A DNA stretch of 64,000 bases from Mycolicibacterium insubricum. Its GTDB lineage: Bacteria; Actinomycetota; Actinomycetes; Mycobacteriales; Mycobacteriaceae. The position numbers were made by a program, and so were the translations under genes. The stretch spans positions 3,534,001-3,598,000 of the forward strand of contig NZ_AP022618.1 in NCBI RefSeq assembly GCF_010731615.1. The letters run 5' to 3'. Positions 29,357-37,867 of the stretch are shown piece after piece (the stretch's first letter is position 1; each line of letters opens with the position of its first letter). The notes beneath the pieces are model-generated. The model worked only from the letters and a program-made list of their open reading frames with translations. It was not told the DNA's origin and did not search any database.

Positions 29357-30001
29357 CTACTTCTTCGCCGAGAGCTTCCGGTACTCCAGCACGGTGTCGA
29401 TGATCCCGTAATCCTTGGCCTCCTCGGCCGTCAGGATCTTGTCGCGGTCGGTGTCCTTGCGGATCACGGCGGGATCCTTGCCGGTGTGCCGCGCCAGAGT
29501 GGTGTCCATCAGCGTGCGCATGCGCTCGATCTCGGCGGCCTGGATCTCCAGATCGGAGACCTGGCCCTGGATCGCCCCGCCGACGGCCGGCTGGTGGATC
29601 AGGACACGGGCGTTGGGCAGCGCCATCCGCTTGCCGGGGGTGCCGGCGGCCAACAGGACGGCGGCCGCCGAGGCGGCCTGCCCCAGGCACACCGTCGAGA
29701 TGTCGGCGCGCACGTACTGCATGGTGTCGTAGATCGCCATCAGCGAGGTGAACGAACCACCGGGCGAGTTGATGTACATGATGATGTCGCGGTCGGGATC
29801 CAGCGACTCCAGCACTAGCAGCTGGGCCATGACGTCGTTGGCCGACGCGTCGTCCACCTGCACGCCGAGGAAGATGATGCGCTCCTCGAACAGCTTGTTG
29901 TACGGATTGGACTCCTTGACGCCGTAGCTGGAGTGCTCGATGAACGACGGCAGGATGTAGCGCGACTGCATCGAGTTCACGCCGTGGGCGGGGTTGGTCA
30001 T
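29357..30001 (-). CDS. clpP2: ATP-dependent Clp protease proteolytic subunit 2
   Basis: A 214-residue serine peptidase subunit of the mixed ClpP1P2 tetradecamer. The motif YINSPGGSF is followed by the catalytic Ser region [11 protein letters not shown], the His in NARVLIHQP, and a later Asp. The ATG at 30001 overlaps the clpP1 stop (ATGA at 29998-30001), so the subunits are translationally coupled. The N-terminal [18 protein letters not shown] is a propeptide, removed in mycobacterial ClpP2 (family knowledge). Confidence 0.97.
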   Translation of the reverse strand: MTNPAHGVNSMQSRYILPSFIEHSSYGVKESNPYNKLFEERIIFLGVQVDDASANDVMAQLLVLESLDPDRDIIMYINSPGGSFTSLMAIYDTMQYVRADISTVCLGQAASAAAVLLAAGTPGKRMALPNARVLIHQPAVGGAIQGQVSDLEIQAAEIERMRTLMDTTLARHTGKDPAVIRKDTDRDKILTAEEAKDYGIIDTVLEYRKLSAKK

Positions 30002-30591
30002 TCGGCACTCCCGTTCAGGTGGGCGCGGGTGATGATGTGATCGACGAAGCCGTAGTCGAGGGCCTCCGGCGCGGTGAACCAGCGATCGCGGTCGGCGTCG
30101 GCCTCGATCTTCTCCAGGGTCTGACCGGTGAACTCGGCGTTGAGCCGGTTCATCTCCTTCTTGGTCAGGGCGAACTGCTCGGCCTGGATGGCGATGTCGG
30201 CGGCGCTGCCGCCGATACCCGCCGACGGCTGGTGCATCATGATCCGCGCGTGCGGCAGGGCGTAGCGCTTGCCCTTGGTGCCGGCGGCCAGCAGGAACTG
30301 GCCCATCGAGGCGGCCATGCCCATCGCGTAGGTCGCCACGTCGCACGGCGCGAGCACCATGGTGTCGTAGATCGCCATACCGGCGGTCACCGAACCACCC
30401 GGTGAGTTGATGTAGAGGTTGATGTCCTTGGTGGGATCCTCGGCGGCCAACAACAGGATCTGCGCGCAGAGCCGGTTGGCGATGTCGTCGTCGACCTGGG
30501 TGCCCAGGAAGATGATCCGCTCGGCCAGCAATCGCTCATAGACGGAGTCCGTGAGGTTGAGGCCGGACAAGCCGGAACGCATGTTGGTCAC
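29998..30591 (-). CDS. clpP1: ATP-dependent Clp protease proteolytic subunit 1
   Basis: A 197-residue subunit with [12 protein letters not shown], the catalytic Ser in [10 protein letters not shown], the His in ARIMMHQP, and the handle region. I use GTG 30591 ([17 protein letters not shown]), with GCAGG at fair spacing; the ATG at 30582 is an alternative, and the frame up to 30639 exceeds the usual ~200 residues. A ClgR-like palindrome lies 85 bp upstream. It follows tig on the same strand. Confidence 0.95.
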   Translation of the reverse strand: MTNMRSGLSGLNLTDSVYERLLAERIIFLGTQVDDDIANRLCAQILLLAAEDPTKDINLYINSPGGSVTAGMAIYDTMVLAPCDVATYAMGMAASMGQFLLAAGTKGKRYALPHARIMMHQPSAGIGGSAADIAIQAEQFALTKKEMNRLNAEFTGQTLEKIEADADRDRWFTAPEALDYGFVDHIITRAHLNGSAE

Positions 30592-30675
30592 GACCGGTAC
30601 CTGCTTTCTCGTGTGTGGTTCACGTTCGACACTAACCAACCGCGGCGTCCGCGCACTCCCTTGCGGGGGCGCGTT

Positions 30676-30686
30676 CGCTCACAGCG
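30676..30686. promoter_or_regulatory. ClgR-like palindrome upstream of clpP1P2
   Basis: CGCT-CAC-AGCG is a perfect 4+4 palindrome, and on the minus strand the context is GACGCTGTGAGCGAAC. It resembles the actinobacterial ClgR operator core (CGC..N..GCG with flanking A/T). ClgR activates clpP1P2 in mycobacteria and corynebacteria. It sits between the tig stop and the clpP1 start. Confidence 0.4.
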
Positions 30687-30693
30687 TCACCGA

Positions 30694-32088
30694 CTAGTCG
30701 TCCTCGTCGTCGGCGGCGGCCAGCGCGTCGGCGACGACGTCGGCGTCGGCCTCGGCGGTTTCCGGGCTGGCCTTACCGAAGAACTCGGCGGTGTCGATGA
30801 CGTTGCCGTCGGTGTCGGTCACCGTGGCGGCCTCGACGACGGCGGCGACGGTCAGCCCGCGGCGCACGTCGGCGAAGACGGCCGGCAGCTGGTTGTTCTG
30901 CTGCAGGATCCCGATCAGCTGCTGCGGCTCGATGCCGTACTGGCGCGACATCAGCACCAGGCGCTCCATGATGTCCTGCTGGCCGACCTCGATCTCCAGG
31001 TCGTCGGCGATGGCGTCCATCAGCAGCTGGGTCTTGACGGCCTTCTCGGCGTTGCTGCGGGTGTCGGCGTCGAACTCCTCGCGGGAGCTTCCCTGCTCGG
31101 TGAGCAGCTCGGCGAACCGGGCCTCGTCGTGGTCGAGCTCGTGGATGGCGTTGTGCACCACGTCGTCGATCTGGGCCTGCACGATCTTCTCCGGCAGGGC
31201 GACCTCGACGGTCTCCAGCAGGGTCTCCAGCGCGTTGTCGCGGATCTTCTCGGCCTGCTGGATGCGCTTGAACCGCTCGACCTGCTCGCGCAGGTTGGCG
31301 TTCAGCTCGTCGATGGTGTCGAACTCGCTGGCCAGCTGGGCGAACTCGTCGTCGGCGTCGGGCAGCTCGCGCTCCTTGACCGAGACGACGGTGACGGTGA
31401 CCTCGGCGTCCTTGCCGGCGTGCTCACCGGCGACCAGCTTGGTGGTGAAGGTCTTGGTCTCGCCGGCCTTCAGACCGGTGACGGCCTCGTCCAGGCCCTC
31501 GATGAGCTGACCGGAGCCGACCTCGTGGCTCAGGCCCTCGGTCTTGGCCTCCGGCACGTCCTCGCCGTCGACGGTGGCCGACAGGTCGATGGAGATGAAG
31601 TCGCCCTCGGCGACCGGCCGGTCGACGCCCTTGAGGGTGCCGAACCGCTCGCGCAGGGACTGCAGTTCCTTGTCCACGTCGGCGTCGTCGATCTCGATCG
31701 GGTCGACGGAGATGGTCAGGCTGGACAGGTCCGGCAGGGTGATCTCGGGGCGGATGTCGACCTCGGCGCTGAAGGCCAGCTGCTCGCCGTCCTCCAGCTT
31801 GGTGACCTCGATGTCGGGCTGGCCCAGCGGCTTGATGTCGTTGGCGGCAACGGCCTCGCTGTAGCGCGCCGGCAGCGCCTCGTTGACGACCTGCTCCAGG
31901 ATCGCGGCGCGGCCCACGCGGGCCTCCAGCAGCTTGGCCGGGGCCTTGCCGGGCCGGAAACCGGGCAGCCGGACCTGCTGGGCAAGCTGCTTGAACGCAC
32001 GGTCGAAGTCGCTCTTGAGCTCCTCGAAGGGCACCTCCACGTTCAGGCGAACCCGGGTGGGGCTCAGGTTCTCGACGGTGCTCTTCAC
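30694..32088 (-). CDS. tig: Trigger factor
   Basis: A ribosome-associated chaperone and peptidyl-prolyl isomerase. The 464-residue protein starts at GTG 32088 ([20 protein letters not shown]), with GAGGAG just upstream. The ribosome-docking motif GFRPGKAP lies near residue 45. The FKBP-type PPIase domain covers about 160-240 ([20 protein letters not shown]). The C-terminal substrate-binding helices end in an Ala/Asp-rich tail. The longer frame through the tRNA-Pro gene is an artefact. Confidence 0.96.
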   Translation of the reverse strand: MKSTVENLSPTRVRLNVEVPFEELKSDFDRAFKQLAQQVRLPGFRPGKAPAKLLEARVGRAAILEQVVNEALPARYSEAVAANDIKPLGQPDIEVTKLEDGEQLAFSAEVDIRPEITLPDLSSLTISVDPIEIDDADVDKELQSLRERFGTLKGVDRPVAEGDFISIDLSATVDGEDVPEAKTEGLSHEVGSGQLIEGLDEAVTGLKAGETKTFTTKLVAGEHAGKDAEVTVTVVSVKERELPDADDEFAQLASEFDTIDELNANLREQVERFKRIQQAEKIRDNALETLLETVEVALPEKIVQAQIDDVVHNAIHELDHDEARFAELLTEQGSSREEFDADTRSNAEKAVKTQLLMDAIADDLEIEVGQQDIMERLVLMSRQYGIEPQQLIGILQQNNQLPAVFADVRRGLTVAAVVEAATVTDTDGNVIDTAEFFGKASPETAEADADVVADALAAADDEDD

Positions 32089-32146
32089 AGGTGCTCCTCG
32101 CGGTGATTCGGTCGTTCTGTCATGGGTCAAGTCGTGCGGGTCGTGC

Positions 32147-32223
32147 TGGTCGGGGTGACAGGATTTGAACCTGCGGCCTTCCGCTCCCAAAGCGGATGCG
32201 CTACCAAGCTGCGCTACACCCCG
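32147..32223 (-). tRNA. tRNA-Pro (anticodon TGG)
   Basis: On the minus strand the gene starts CGGGGTGTAGCGCAGCTTGG and folds as a full cloverleaf. The 7-bp acceptor pairs CGGGGTG with CACCCCG, the anticodon loop CTTTGGGAG carries TGG, and the T-arm has GGTTCAAATCC. The discriminator A (32150) is followed by a genome-encoded CCA (32147-32149). It lies 59 bp upstream of tig. Confidence 0.97.
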
Positions 32224-32938
32224 GTCGCTCCTGGCGGTATGCCGAGGCGCCCACGGCATCCTACGGCCTGGGCGCCGACGGCGGCCAAGCCGCCCGGACC
32301 TGAGCGGACCCGGGTTGGCCTTTCCCACAGGCCATACAGTCGCGCGTCGGGCAGCACGCGCAGGCGCCACCACCCCAGTCTTGCCCAGTTCACGCCTGCC
32401 GCGGCGTCATGAGAAGGCGATCGCGGTTGATCAGCAGGTTCCCCTGAACTCCGGTTTCGGTGCCCGCAGCACCGCCCACGACGTCGTCTCGCGTCCGTCA
32501 CCCCCGTGCGCAAAAGCGGCGCGAGAGGTCACCCTTTCCTCCGCGACCGGCCAACCAGTGCCTTCTTTCCGCCGCGAGCGGCCAGTTGGGGCACGAGCGG
32601 CCAGCCAGGTACGCATAAGCCCAGGACCGCCCAGCGCGGGCCGAACACCATGGAGCGCTGGTGCGCCAACTGGCCGCTCGCGTGGGTTCTCGCGCCAAAA
32701 GTGGCCTCCCGCGGGGTTCTCGTGCGGCAACTGGCCGCTCGCAGCGCTCCGGTAATGGAAGATCGTCCCCGGCGCCCCGTCAGCGTCGGTTTACGCCCGC
32801 CGGGTCGTCTGTGACCGGGTGGCGATCCAAGCCGGAAATCGCCACTGAAGTGCTGGTGGCCGCTTCCGTGTGGTGCAACGCCCCCCGGCTTGGCATTTGG
32901 CTCGGCGGGGCCGTACAGTCTGGCTTCGAGCAGCACAT
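32224..32938. other. 715-bp intergenic region with degenerate inverted repeats
   Basis: There is no credible gene between tRNA-Pro and tRNA-Gly; frames on both strands are low-complexity Arg/Pro/Gly-rich. The right half holds a cluster of ~30-bp repeats listed separately. 32224-32540 shows nothing I can name. Confidence 0.7.
32541..32734. repeat. Cluster of ~30-bp repeats in opposite orientations
   Basis: The core GCGAGCGGCCAGTTGG appears with variations at about 32543-32558 (degenerate), 32574-32589 and 32594-32609. Its inverse CCAACTGGCCGCTCGC appears at about 32666-32681 and 32728-32743 (first base differs), with a weaker copy between them (GCGCCAAAAGTGGCCTCCCGC). On the right, copies share a GGTTCTCGYGC lead. 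The arrangement is two facing sets, able to form long imperfect stems. Confidence 0.7.
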
Positions 32939-33012
32939 GCGGGCGTAGCTCAATGGTAGAGCCCTAGTCTTCCAAACTAGCTACGCGGGTTCGATTCCCG
33001 TCGCCCGCTCCA
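32939..33012 (+). tRNA. tRNA-Gly (anticodon TCC)
   Basis: GCGGGCGTAGCTCAATGGTA begins the gene. The acceptor GCGGGCG pairs with CGCCCGC (33002-33008). The anticodon stem-loop CTAGTCTTCCAAACTAG shows TCC, and the T-arm has GGTTCGATTCC. The discriminator T is followed by an encoded CCA (33010-33012). Confidence 0.97.
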
Positions 33013-33042
33013 AACCGCCTGGCGACGGCCGGTTTTTGCTTT
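33012..33042 (+). terminator. Intrinsic terminator after tRNA-Gly
   Basis: AAACCGCC...GGCCGGTTT forms a stem of about 7-8 bp with one bulge and a short loop, directly followed by TTTTTGCTTT. A typical L-shaped terminator for the tRNA transcript. Confidence 0.7.
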
Positions 33043-33049
33043 CGCAGTC

Positions 33050-33271
33050 CTACAGCTTGTGCAGCGCGGAACCCTTGTGCATCGCGATGTGATCGGTCTT
33101 GTCGCTCTTAATTTCGTACTGCGGTTCGGCGGGGCTGGCGTGGTGCGTGTAGCCCTTGTAATCCACGTCCCGGGTATGGACGGCGATGATCGTTCCGCTG
33201 ACGTGGCCGGCCTCGGAGTTCCACCCGACGTGGTCCCCGACCTGGAATTGTGTGTTCGATGGCTTCGACAT
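33050..33271 (-). CDS. DUF2945 (HVA1 family) small protein
   Basis: 73 residues that match the HVA1/DUF2945 family end to end: FQVGDHVGWNSEAGHVSGTI, then HTRDVDYKGYTHHASP and YEIKSDKTDHIAMHKGSALHKL. The family is a small SH3/Tudor-like beta-barrel of unknown role. I start at ATG 33271 (MSKPSNTQF). Upstream TTG 33283 and GTG 33274 are in frame, and the TTG overlaps the stop of the Fic fragment, so the two may be coupled. Confidence 0.85.
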   Translation of the reverse strand: MSKPSNTQFQVGDHVGWNSEAGHVSGTIIAVHTRDVDYKGYTHHASPAEPQYEIKSDKTDHIAMHKGSALHKL

Positions 33272-33279
33272 CACGCTGA

Positions 33280-33468
33280 TCAATCGGCGGGATTCAGTGG
33301 ACTGATCCGGACGAATCCGCGGCTGCGCAGCAGGTCGTTCGCGACGAACAAGGCGGTGCGTTTGTTTCTGTCCTCGAACGGCTGTGCTTTTGCCAGGGCG
33401 ACGAAGAGATCCGGTGCGTTATCGCGCACTTCGTCACCGGCAGTCGCGACGTCGATGATCGCGGACAC
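33280..33468 (-). pseudogene. Fic/Doc-family fragment
   Basis: A 62-codon frame starting at GTG 33468 with AAGGGGTG upstream. It contains FVALAKAQPFEDRNKRTALFVAN, i.e. the Fic core HPFxDGNKRT with H to Q and G to R. Only this core and one helix remain; the N-terminal helices and the C-terminal half of a Fic AMP-transferase are absent. Some active mycobacterial Fic-like proteins also have Q at the first position, but loss of the Gly and the size argue for a decayed remnant. Confidence 0.6.
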
Positions 33469-33663
33469 GGCACACCCCTTCGCTCTCGCACTCCAATGGC
33501 TCCGGAATCATTCTCTCGCGCCTCACCGACAATTCGGTTGAGAAACCACCCACCAACCTGCCGCTGATCCCGAGCTCAGCTATCCACACCGACCACGACG
33601 AGTTACGGCCGACGGCCGCGGCCCGACGGCAAACCCCCGTCGGCATAGCGGGCACCCGTCGAC

Positions 33664-34065
33664 TTATACGGATACAACCGTGACTAGGCCTTCAAGGCCA
33701 CGGAAATCGTCCGCATTGCGCGTGTAGAGCGGGAGCCCTGCGGCCAGCGCCGTCGCTGCAATGAGCAGGTCGACCGCGCGCCGCCGAGGCTGGCGCCCGG
33801 CAGCCACAACGGCGGCATAGACGCGCCCATACTCCCTTGCACAGTCGGCGTCGAACGCCAGCGGTTCGACCCAGGATTCGAGCTGCTGCAGCCGGTCTTG
33901 GCGTCGAGCCCGCTCGGCTGGATCATCAGTAGCGTGCGTACCGGCGGAGAGCTCCGCGAGCGTGAGTGCGCTGACCGAAGTCTCATCGGGCAAATCAGCC
34001 GGCTCGATGACGTCCAGGTCGATCACCACCGACGTGTCGAGCAGGCCGCTGTCCGTCTCAGCCAC
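33664..34065 (-). CDS. VapC-type PIN-domain toxin
   Basis: A predicted 133-residue endoribonuclease. The four acidic residues of the PIN active site are visible: D10 in GLLDTSVV, E38 in LTLAELSAG, D99 in RRRAVDLLIAATA, and D119/D120 in YTRNADDF. The GTG at 34065 overlaps the antitoxin stop by 8 bp, the usual toxin-antitoxin coupling. The longer frame to 34305 reads through the antitoxin gene in another frame and is rejected. The target RNA is unknown. Confidence 0.9.
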   Translation of the reverse strand: MAETDSGLLDTSVVIDLDVIEPADLPDETSVSALTLAELSAGTHATDDPAERARRQDRLQQLESWVEPLAFDADCAREYGRVYAAVVAAGRQPRRRAVDLLIAATALAAGLPLYTRNADDFRGLEGLVTVVSV

Positions 34066-34312
34066 GCGGGGTGATGTCCTGATCGACGGCTCGGTCCAAA
34101 TCCTCGCGGAACTGCCGGCAGTCGATATGCGGGGCGCCCCGGAACGCCTCAGCCAACGCCGGCCCGTTGACGACACGGCGGCGGCGCAGCGGGACCAACT
34201 CCCCCACCGGAACACCATTTCGGGTGACGACGAAAGCTTCCCCCTGGTCCAGGCGGCGCATGATCTCACCGCTGCTGTTACGCAGCTCGCGCTGGGTGAT
34301 TTCACTGGCCAT
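34058..34312 (-). CDS. Phd/YefM-type antitoxin
   Basis: 84 residues with the Phd/YefM N-terminal fold: ITQRELRNSSGEIMRRLDQG, then FVVTRNGVPVGELVPL. The C-terminal half (FREDLDRAVDQD) is probably the disordered toxin-neutralising segment. It precedes and overlaps the PIN toxin. Antitoxins of this type bind and autorepress their own promoter. Confidence 0.9.
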   Translation of the reverse strand: MASEITQRELRNSSGEIMRRLDQGEAFVVTRNGVPVGELVPLRRRRVVNGPALAEAFRGAPHIDCRQFREDLDRAVDQDITPRG

Positions 34313-34381
34313 CGACTAACTGTAGCACCGACGCTACAGCCCGGCGCGAGATCGCAGCAGCCCAGCGCGGACCAGCAACAA

Positions 34382-34774
34382 TCAGCGTTGTGCGTCCGGC
34401 CGCGGGCCCAGGCACGAGTACCAATAGGTCAGGCCGGCGGCCACGAACTCCACGACGCCGGCGACGACGAAGACGGGATCCGGCAGGCCCACGGCGATGA
34501 TCGAGACAACACGCGTCAGCGCCAACAGGGCCATGCTGGCCGCGAGGAATCGCACCGCGACGACCGGGATCTCGGCTTTGCGGATCGCCCAGAGGTAACC
34601 GACACCCAAGGCAATCAACAGGGCACCCGCCGCACGCGTCTCGCTGTCCATGGTCGCCGTCACCGCGCCGGCACCGGGGATGGTCTCCAAGGGGAAGAAG
34701 ATGCGGCCCGCCCCCAGGACCATCAGGGAGACCCCGGTCACCCAGCCAAGAATCTTGAGGGTTCTGACGATCAC
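34382..34774 (-). CDS. DUF4345-like membrane protein
   Basis: 130 residues with four hydrophobic segments (LGWVTGVSLMVLGAGRIFF, AAGALLIALGVGYLWAI, VVAVRFLAASMALLALTRVVSII and VFVVAGVVEFVAAGLTYWY), consistent with DUF4345. GTG 34774 is preceded by AAAGGAGC at ideal spacing, so I prefer it to the ATG at 34795. It is divergent from the zinc-ribbon membrane protein. The function is unknown. Confidence 0.75.
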   Translation of the reverse strand: MIVRTLKILGWVTGVSLMVLGAGRIFFPLETIPGAGAVTATMDSETRAAGALLIALGVGYLWAIRKAEIPVVAVRFLAASMALLALTRVVSIIAVGLPDPVFVVAGVVEFVAAGLTYWYSCLGPRPDAQR

Positions 34775-34896
34775 AACGTGCTCCTTTGCTGCCATCTCGG
34801 TCCCGACGGCATCGTCCGGGCAGGGCATCCGCGGCGGTGTGCCAGAATGCGGTCTACCAGGCATTGTCCGCTGGGTGTGTCGCCGGAGGCCACCGG

Positions 34897-36015
34897 GTGC
34901 ACACCGAACGTCTCGGGGGGATCGCGTTGACCGACGGTTGGTCGGGCTATTGCCCACGGGGACACCAGCTCCCGGACGAAACCAGCCCATGCCCGTCCTG
35001 CGCGATCGAGGACGACCAAGCCCGTATCGACGCCCAGGCGTCGGCCGCCGTTGCACCACCGCAATACGAAAACCAGCCCCAGGCCGCGGTCAACTACTCC
35101 CACGACGACTCCGCCGAGGCCCCGGTCAGCCAAGCCCAGTTTGGGCACACTCAGGTGCCCTATCAGCAGCAGTGGTCGCCGGAGGCAACCGGTCCGTATC
35201 CGGTGCCGTCCGGAGGCGGATCGAAACTGCCGATCATCATCGGCGTGGGGGCGCTGGTAGCCGTGGTGCTGGTCGCGCTGGCGGTATTCGGGCTCCGCGG
35301 TTCATCGAGTGACTCCGGCGATTCGCCGAGGGCATCCGGCGGTTCACCCTCGGCAGCGGCCGGCACTTCAAGCTGGACGGCGTCGCCCAGCACCACCGTC
35401 GCCATGCGGGGTTCGCCTCGTCAGTTCGTCAACGTCGCGCTGTGGCCCTTCGATTCCCCTCAGGCCGCCGACCAGTGGGTGCAACAGGCCGGGGACAGCG
35501 ACGCCTGGCGGTTCGACGCCGGCCAGACCGCCCTGCGATTTGTCAACGAGTACCTCGGATTCACCGAGGTCAATCAGATCGTCGGCGTCGACGAACGCGG
35601 CGATCACGCGTGGGTGAAGGTCGGACAATCCGTCGGAAACAGCACACACACCGCGGCGAACATCCACCTGCAGCGCGTGGGCAGCGCCGTCGTCGCACCG
35701 TGGGTGGTCGTCGGCACCGAAGACAACCTCCTGACGCTGGACAGTCCAGTCTACGGTTCTACCGTTGCCGGACAGACGATCTCGGCCGGTGGGAAGATCA
35801 CCGGCGTCGACGAGTGCATCGGCGTCCGGATCCTGCAGCAGGGGCGGACCCTGGGCGAGGCGCGCTGTGTAATGGCGGGCGGGTCCTCGTCGCCCTGGTC
35901 CAACCCGGTCACCATCAGTGGCGTGCAAACCGGCCCGGTGACCGTGGTGGCGTGGACCGGCGGGCACGTCGAGCGGGTCGAGACTTTCGCGATCACCGGG
36001 CTGCACGCGAACTGA
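34897..36015 (+). CDS. Zinc-ribbon single-pass membrane protein with Gmad2-like C-terminal domain
   Basis: A 372-residue protein. N-terminal YCPRGHQLPDETSPCPSC looks like a zinc ribbon (three Cys plus His). Then comes a Gln/Pro/Tyr-rich cytoplasmic linker, one membrane helix (LPIIIGVGALVAVVLVALAV, about 111-133), a Ser/Gly-rich spacer, and an external domain of about 220 residues. The last ~90 residues (LDSPVYGSTV..., ending VETFAITGL) resemble the Ig-like Gmad2 fold. GTG 34897 has GGAGG 7 nt upstream; TTG 34927 is an alternative. The arrangement suggests a sensor or envelope protein, but no function is assigned. Confidence 0.65.
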   Translation: MHTERLGGIALTDGWSGYCPRGHQLPDETSPCPSCAIEDDQARIDAQASAAVAPPQYENQPQAAVNYSHDDSAEAPVSQAQFGHTQVPYQQQWSPEATGPYPVPSGGGSKLPIIIGVGALVAVVLVALAVFGLRGSSSDSGDSPRASGGSPSAAAGTSSWTASPSTTVAMRGSPRQFVNVALWPFDSPQAADQWVQQAGDSDAWRFDAGQTALRFVNEYLGFTEVNQIVGVDERGDHAWVKVGQSVGNSTHTAANIHLQRVGSAVVAPWVVVGTEDNLLTLDSPVYGSTVAGQTISAGGKITGVDECIGVRILQQGRTLGEARCVMAGGSSSPWSNPVTISGVQTGPVTVVAWTGGHVERVETFAITGLHAN

Positions 36016-36018
36016 CGG

Positions 36019-36819
36019 TCAGGGCGCGACGGGCTCGTGCCAGCGGTTGGACATCCCGAGCAGCCGGTCGCCGCTGGGTTTACGTTCCAGCAGCGGGATA
36101 TCGCTGCAACCCGATTGATTCAGGGCCCATTTCAACCGGTCCAAGTCGAACTTCGACGCCGGCACCGACACCCGCGCCGGCAGATCGCCGAGCACCGCGT
36201 CGGACCGCACGGGCATCGGGTTCACCGGCACTCCGGGCACCGGAACCACACCGATCTCGACCATGCCGGGCTCGTTCGCGCGGGCGATGATCACCTTGCC
36301 GACGGCGTTCCACCCACCGGCGAAGTCCTTGTCCCGCGCGAAGGTCAATCCGTCCGCGTTGCCCAGGAACAGAGTGGACCAGCGGGCGTACTGCTTCAGC
36401 ACGAAGACGCCGGTACCGATCGCCGCCACGATGACGGCGATACCGGCCTTGCTGCCCTCGAATCCCAACGCCTTGATCAGCTCGACGAGCCCCCAGCCGA
36501 CCAGGCTGACCGCTGCCACGGCCGCCGGGCCCACCAGCAGCCAACCGAATTCGCTGTGCGGCCGGGTGATCCGGTAACCGGTCCGCTGCGCCACCGCCCA
36601 GATCCACCAGGCACCGGCCACCGCAGCGAGCAGTCCGGCCGCGGTGATGACCCAGGCTTCGGTGTTGGCCGGATCGAGGTCGATGTTGTACACGCCGAGC
36701 ATCACCGCGAACCCGCCCGCGAAGACCACGACGTACGGGTACTTGTACCAGCGTGATGTCTTTTCCTTCGCCGCGACGGCCTGCGCGCGCGTCACCGGCT
36801 CCAGTGAATACCGAGCCAT
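36019..36819 (-). CDS. Four-TM hypothetical membrane protein
   Basis: 266 residues. Four membrane helices lie in the first ~160 (VVVFAGGFAVMLGV, AWVITAAGLLAAVAGAWWIW, WLLVGPAAVAAVSLVGW and AGIAVIVAAIGTGVFVL), then a soluble C-terminal part with LDRLKWALNQSGCSDIPLLE. ATG 36819 has a strong GGAGGGTGGGGG. It is convergent with the zinc-ribbon gene, and the stops are 3 bp apart. I do not recognise the family. Confidence 0.65.
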   Translation of the reverse strand: MARYSLEPVTRAQAVAAKEKTSRWYKYPYVVVFAGGFAVMLGVYNIDLDPANTEAWVITAAGLLAAVAGAWWIWAVAQRTGYRITRPHSEFGWLLVGPAAVAAVSLVGWGLVELIKALGFEGSKAGIAVIVAAIGTGVFVLKQYARWSTLFLGNADGLTFARDKDFAGGWNAVGKVIIARANEPGMVEIGVVPVPGVPVNPMPVRSDAVLGDLPARVSVPASKFDLDRLKWALNQSGCSDIPLLERKPSGDRLLGMSNRWHEPVAP

Positions 36820-36897
36820 TCCCCCACCCTCCGATCGGTGTCGGTTCCACCCTAATTGCGTACACAACGGGGCCGTGACACTGATTTCCCGGGGGGA

Positions 36898-37740
36898 TCA
36901 GCCCTTGTTCAGCAGCGGCTCGATGTTGGCGACGCCGTGGATGCCGGTGTTGCGGTCGCTCTCCAGCACGACAAAGCCGGTGCCCTGCTTGTTCTGGGTG
37001 ATCAGCATCGTCTCGTGCTCCATCCCGGCGCCGGAGTGGGACTTCTTCAACGGCTTGACGATGTCGTCGTTGAGCTTGGCGAAGAAGTTGTAGTCCATGC
37101 TGTCGGTGTTCCAGGCGCGGTAGGCGTGCTTGTTGTCATTGCCGTGCTGGTCGTGGCCGGTGACCTCGATGACCGACTTCTGCCAGTCGTGCTCGTTGCG
37201 CGGAACCTTGTTCTCCTTGACGGCCCTGTCGATATCGGCGCGGGCCGGGCCGTAGAGCCGGGTGAGGTGGATGTGCAGCTGGTCCTGGTCCCGCTCGTCC
37301 TTGGAGTTGATGCCCAGAGCCCAGTCCGGACCCTTCATCAGGCTGACTTCGGAGTAGGCGTCGTTGAAGTAGTGCGGCGCGGCGGCGTCGAGCAGGTTGT
37401 CGCACTCGATGCCGTGCTCGCGGACCGTCGGCACTACCAGCAGGTTGACGTCGCTGCGCGGCTTGGCCTGCCCGTCGTGCACGGCGTAGCCGAGCGAGCG
37501 GTCCTTGTTCGGGAAGACGACGTCGCGGTTGCCGAGCTTGAGCATGGGAGTGGCGTGCTTGACGCCGTTCCAGATGTGGCTGGTGGTGTCCTTGGGGTTG
37601 CCGCACGGGGAGAAGGCGGGCGTCGCACCCGTCGAGGCCTGGGCCATCGGGGACAGCGCCAGGCCCACCACCGGTGCGGCCGCCAGGGTGGCGATCACGG
37701 CGAAGCGGTGCAAGCGGGCGGGGCGAAGGGCGGTGGTCAC
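36898..37740 (-). CDS. Secreted CDP-diacylglycerol pyrophosphatase-like protein
   Basis: 280 residues with a signal peptide (about 1-36, ending PMAQAS). The core shows INSKDERDQDQLHIHLTRL near residues 145-163, the His-X-His motif of the CDP-diacylglycerol pyrophosphatase (Cdh) branch of HIT-like hydrolases, plus VNLLVVPTVREHGIE upstream. Known members hydrolyse CDP-diacylglycerol to CMP and phosphatidate. An N-terminal Cys pair (SPCG, IECDN) is visible. Export and divergence make the substrate uncertain. As I recall, M. tuberculosis keeps cdh near a yjcE-like antiporter, which is also the neighbour here. Confidence 0.75.
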   Translation of the reverse strand: MTTALRPARLHRFAVIATLAAAPVVGLALSPMAQASTGATPAFSPCGNPKDTTSHIWNGVKHATPMLKLGNRDVVFPNKDRSLGYAVHDGQAKPRSDVNLLVVPTVREHGIECDNLLDAAAPHYFNDAYSEVSLMKGPDWALGINSKDERDQDQLHIHLTRLYGPARADIDRAVKENKVPRNEHDWQKSVIEVTGHDQHGNDNKHAYRAWNTDSMDYNFFAKLNDDIVKPLKKSHSGAGMEHETMLITQNKQGTGFVVLESDRNTGIHGVANIEPLLNKG

Positions 37741-37867
37741 TGGTGGGCTCCTGACGGGTGTCGTTGTGTTGCAACAACGATCCCGTCATCGCGGCGTCCG
37801 GTCAGTCCGCCGGCCGGCCCGAACCCGGGGGGAATTTTGGGTCCACCGATCGGTGGACCCCGTCAGC

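Noticed and set aside
32541..32743. CRISPR-like array
   Set aside because: The repeats are degenerate, differ in orientation, have no constant-length spacers, and no cas genes are in the window.
32224..32938. Several ORFs of 60-135 codons between the tRNA genes
   Set aside because: They are Arg/Pro/Gly-rich on both strands, overlap one another, lack ribosome-binding sites and arise from the repeat cluster. Some cross the tRNA-Pro gene.
32939..33012. Integration attachment site at the tRNA-Gly 3' end
   Set aside because: I see no second copy of the tRNA 3' end and no integrase in the window, so att sites cannot be supported.
33469..33663. N-terminal part of a Fic protein upstream of the fragment
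   Set aside because: No frame in this 195-bp gap gives Fic-like helices. It contains only a small hairpin (CCGACGG...CCGTCGG, 33623-33643).
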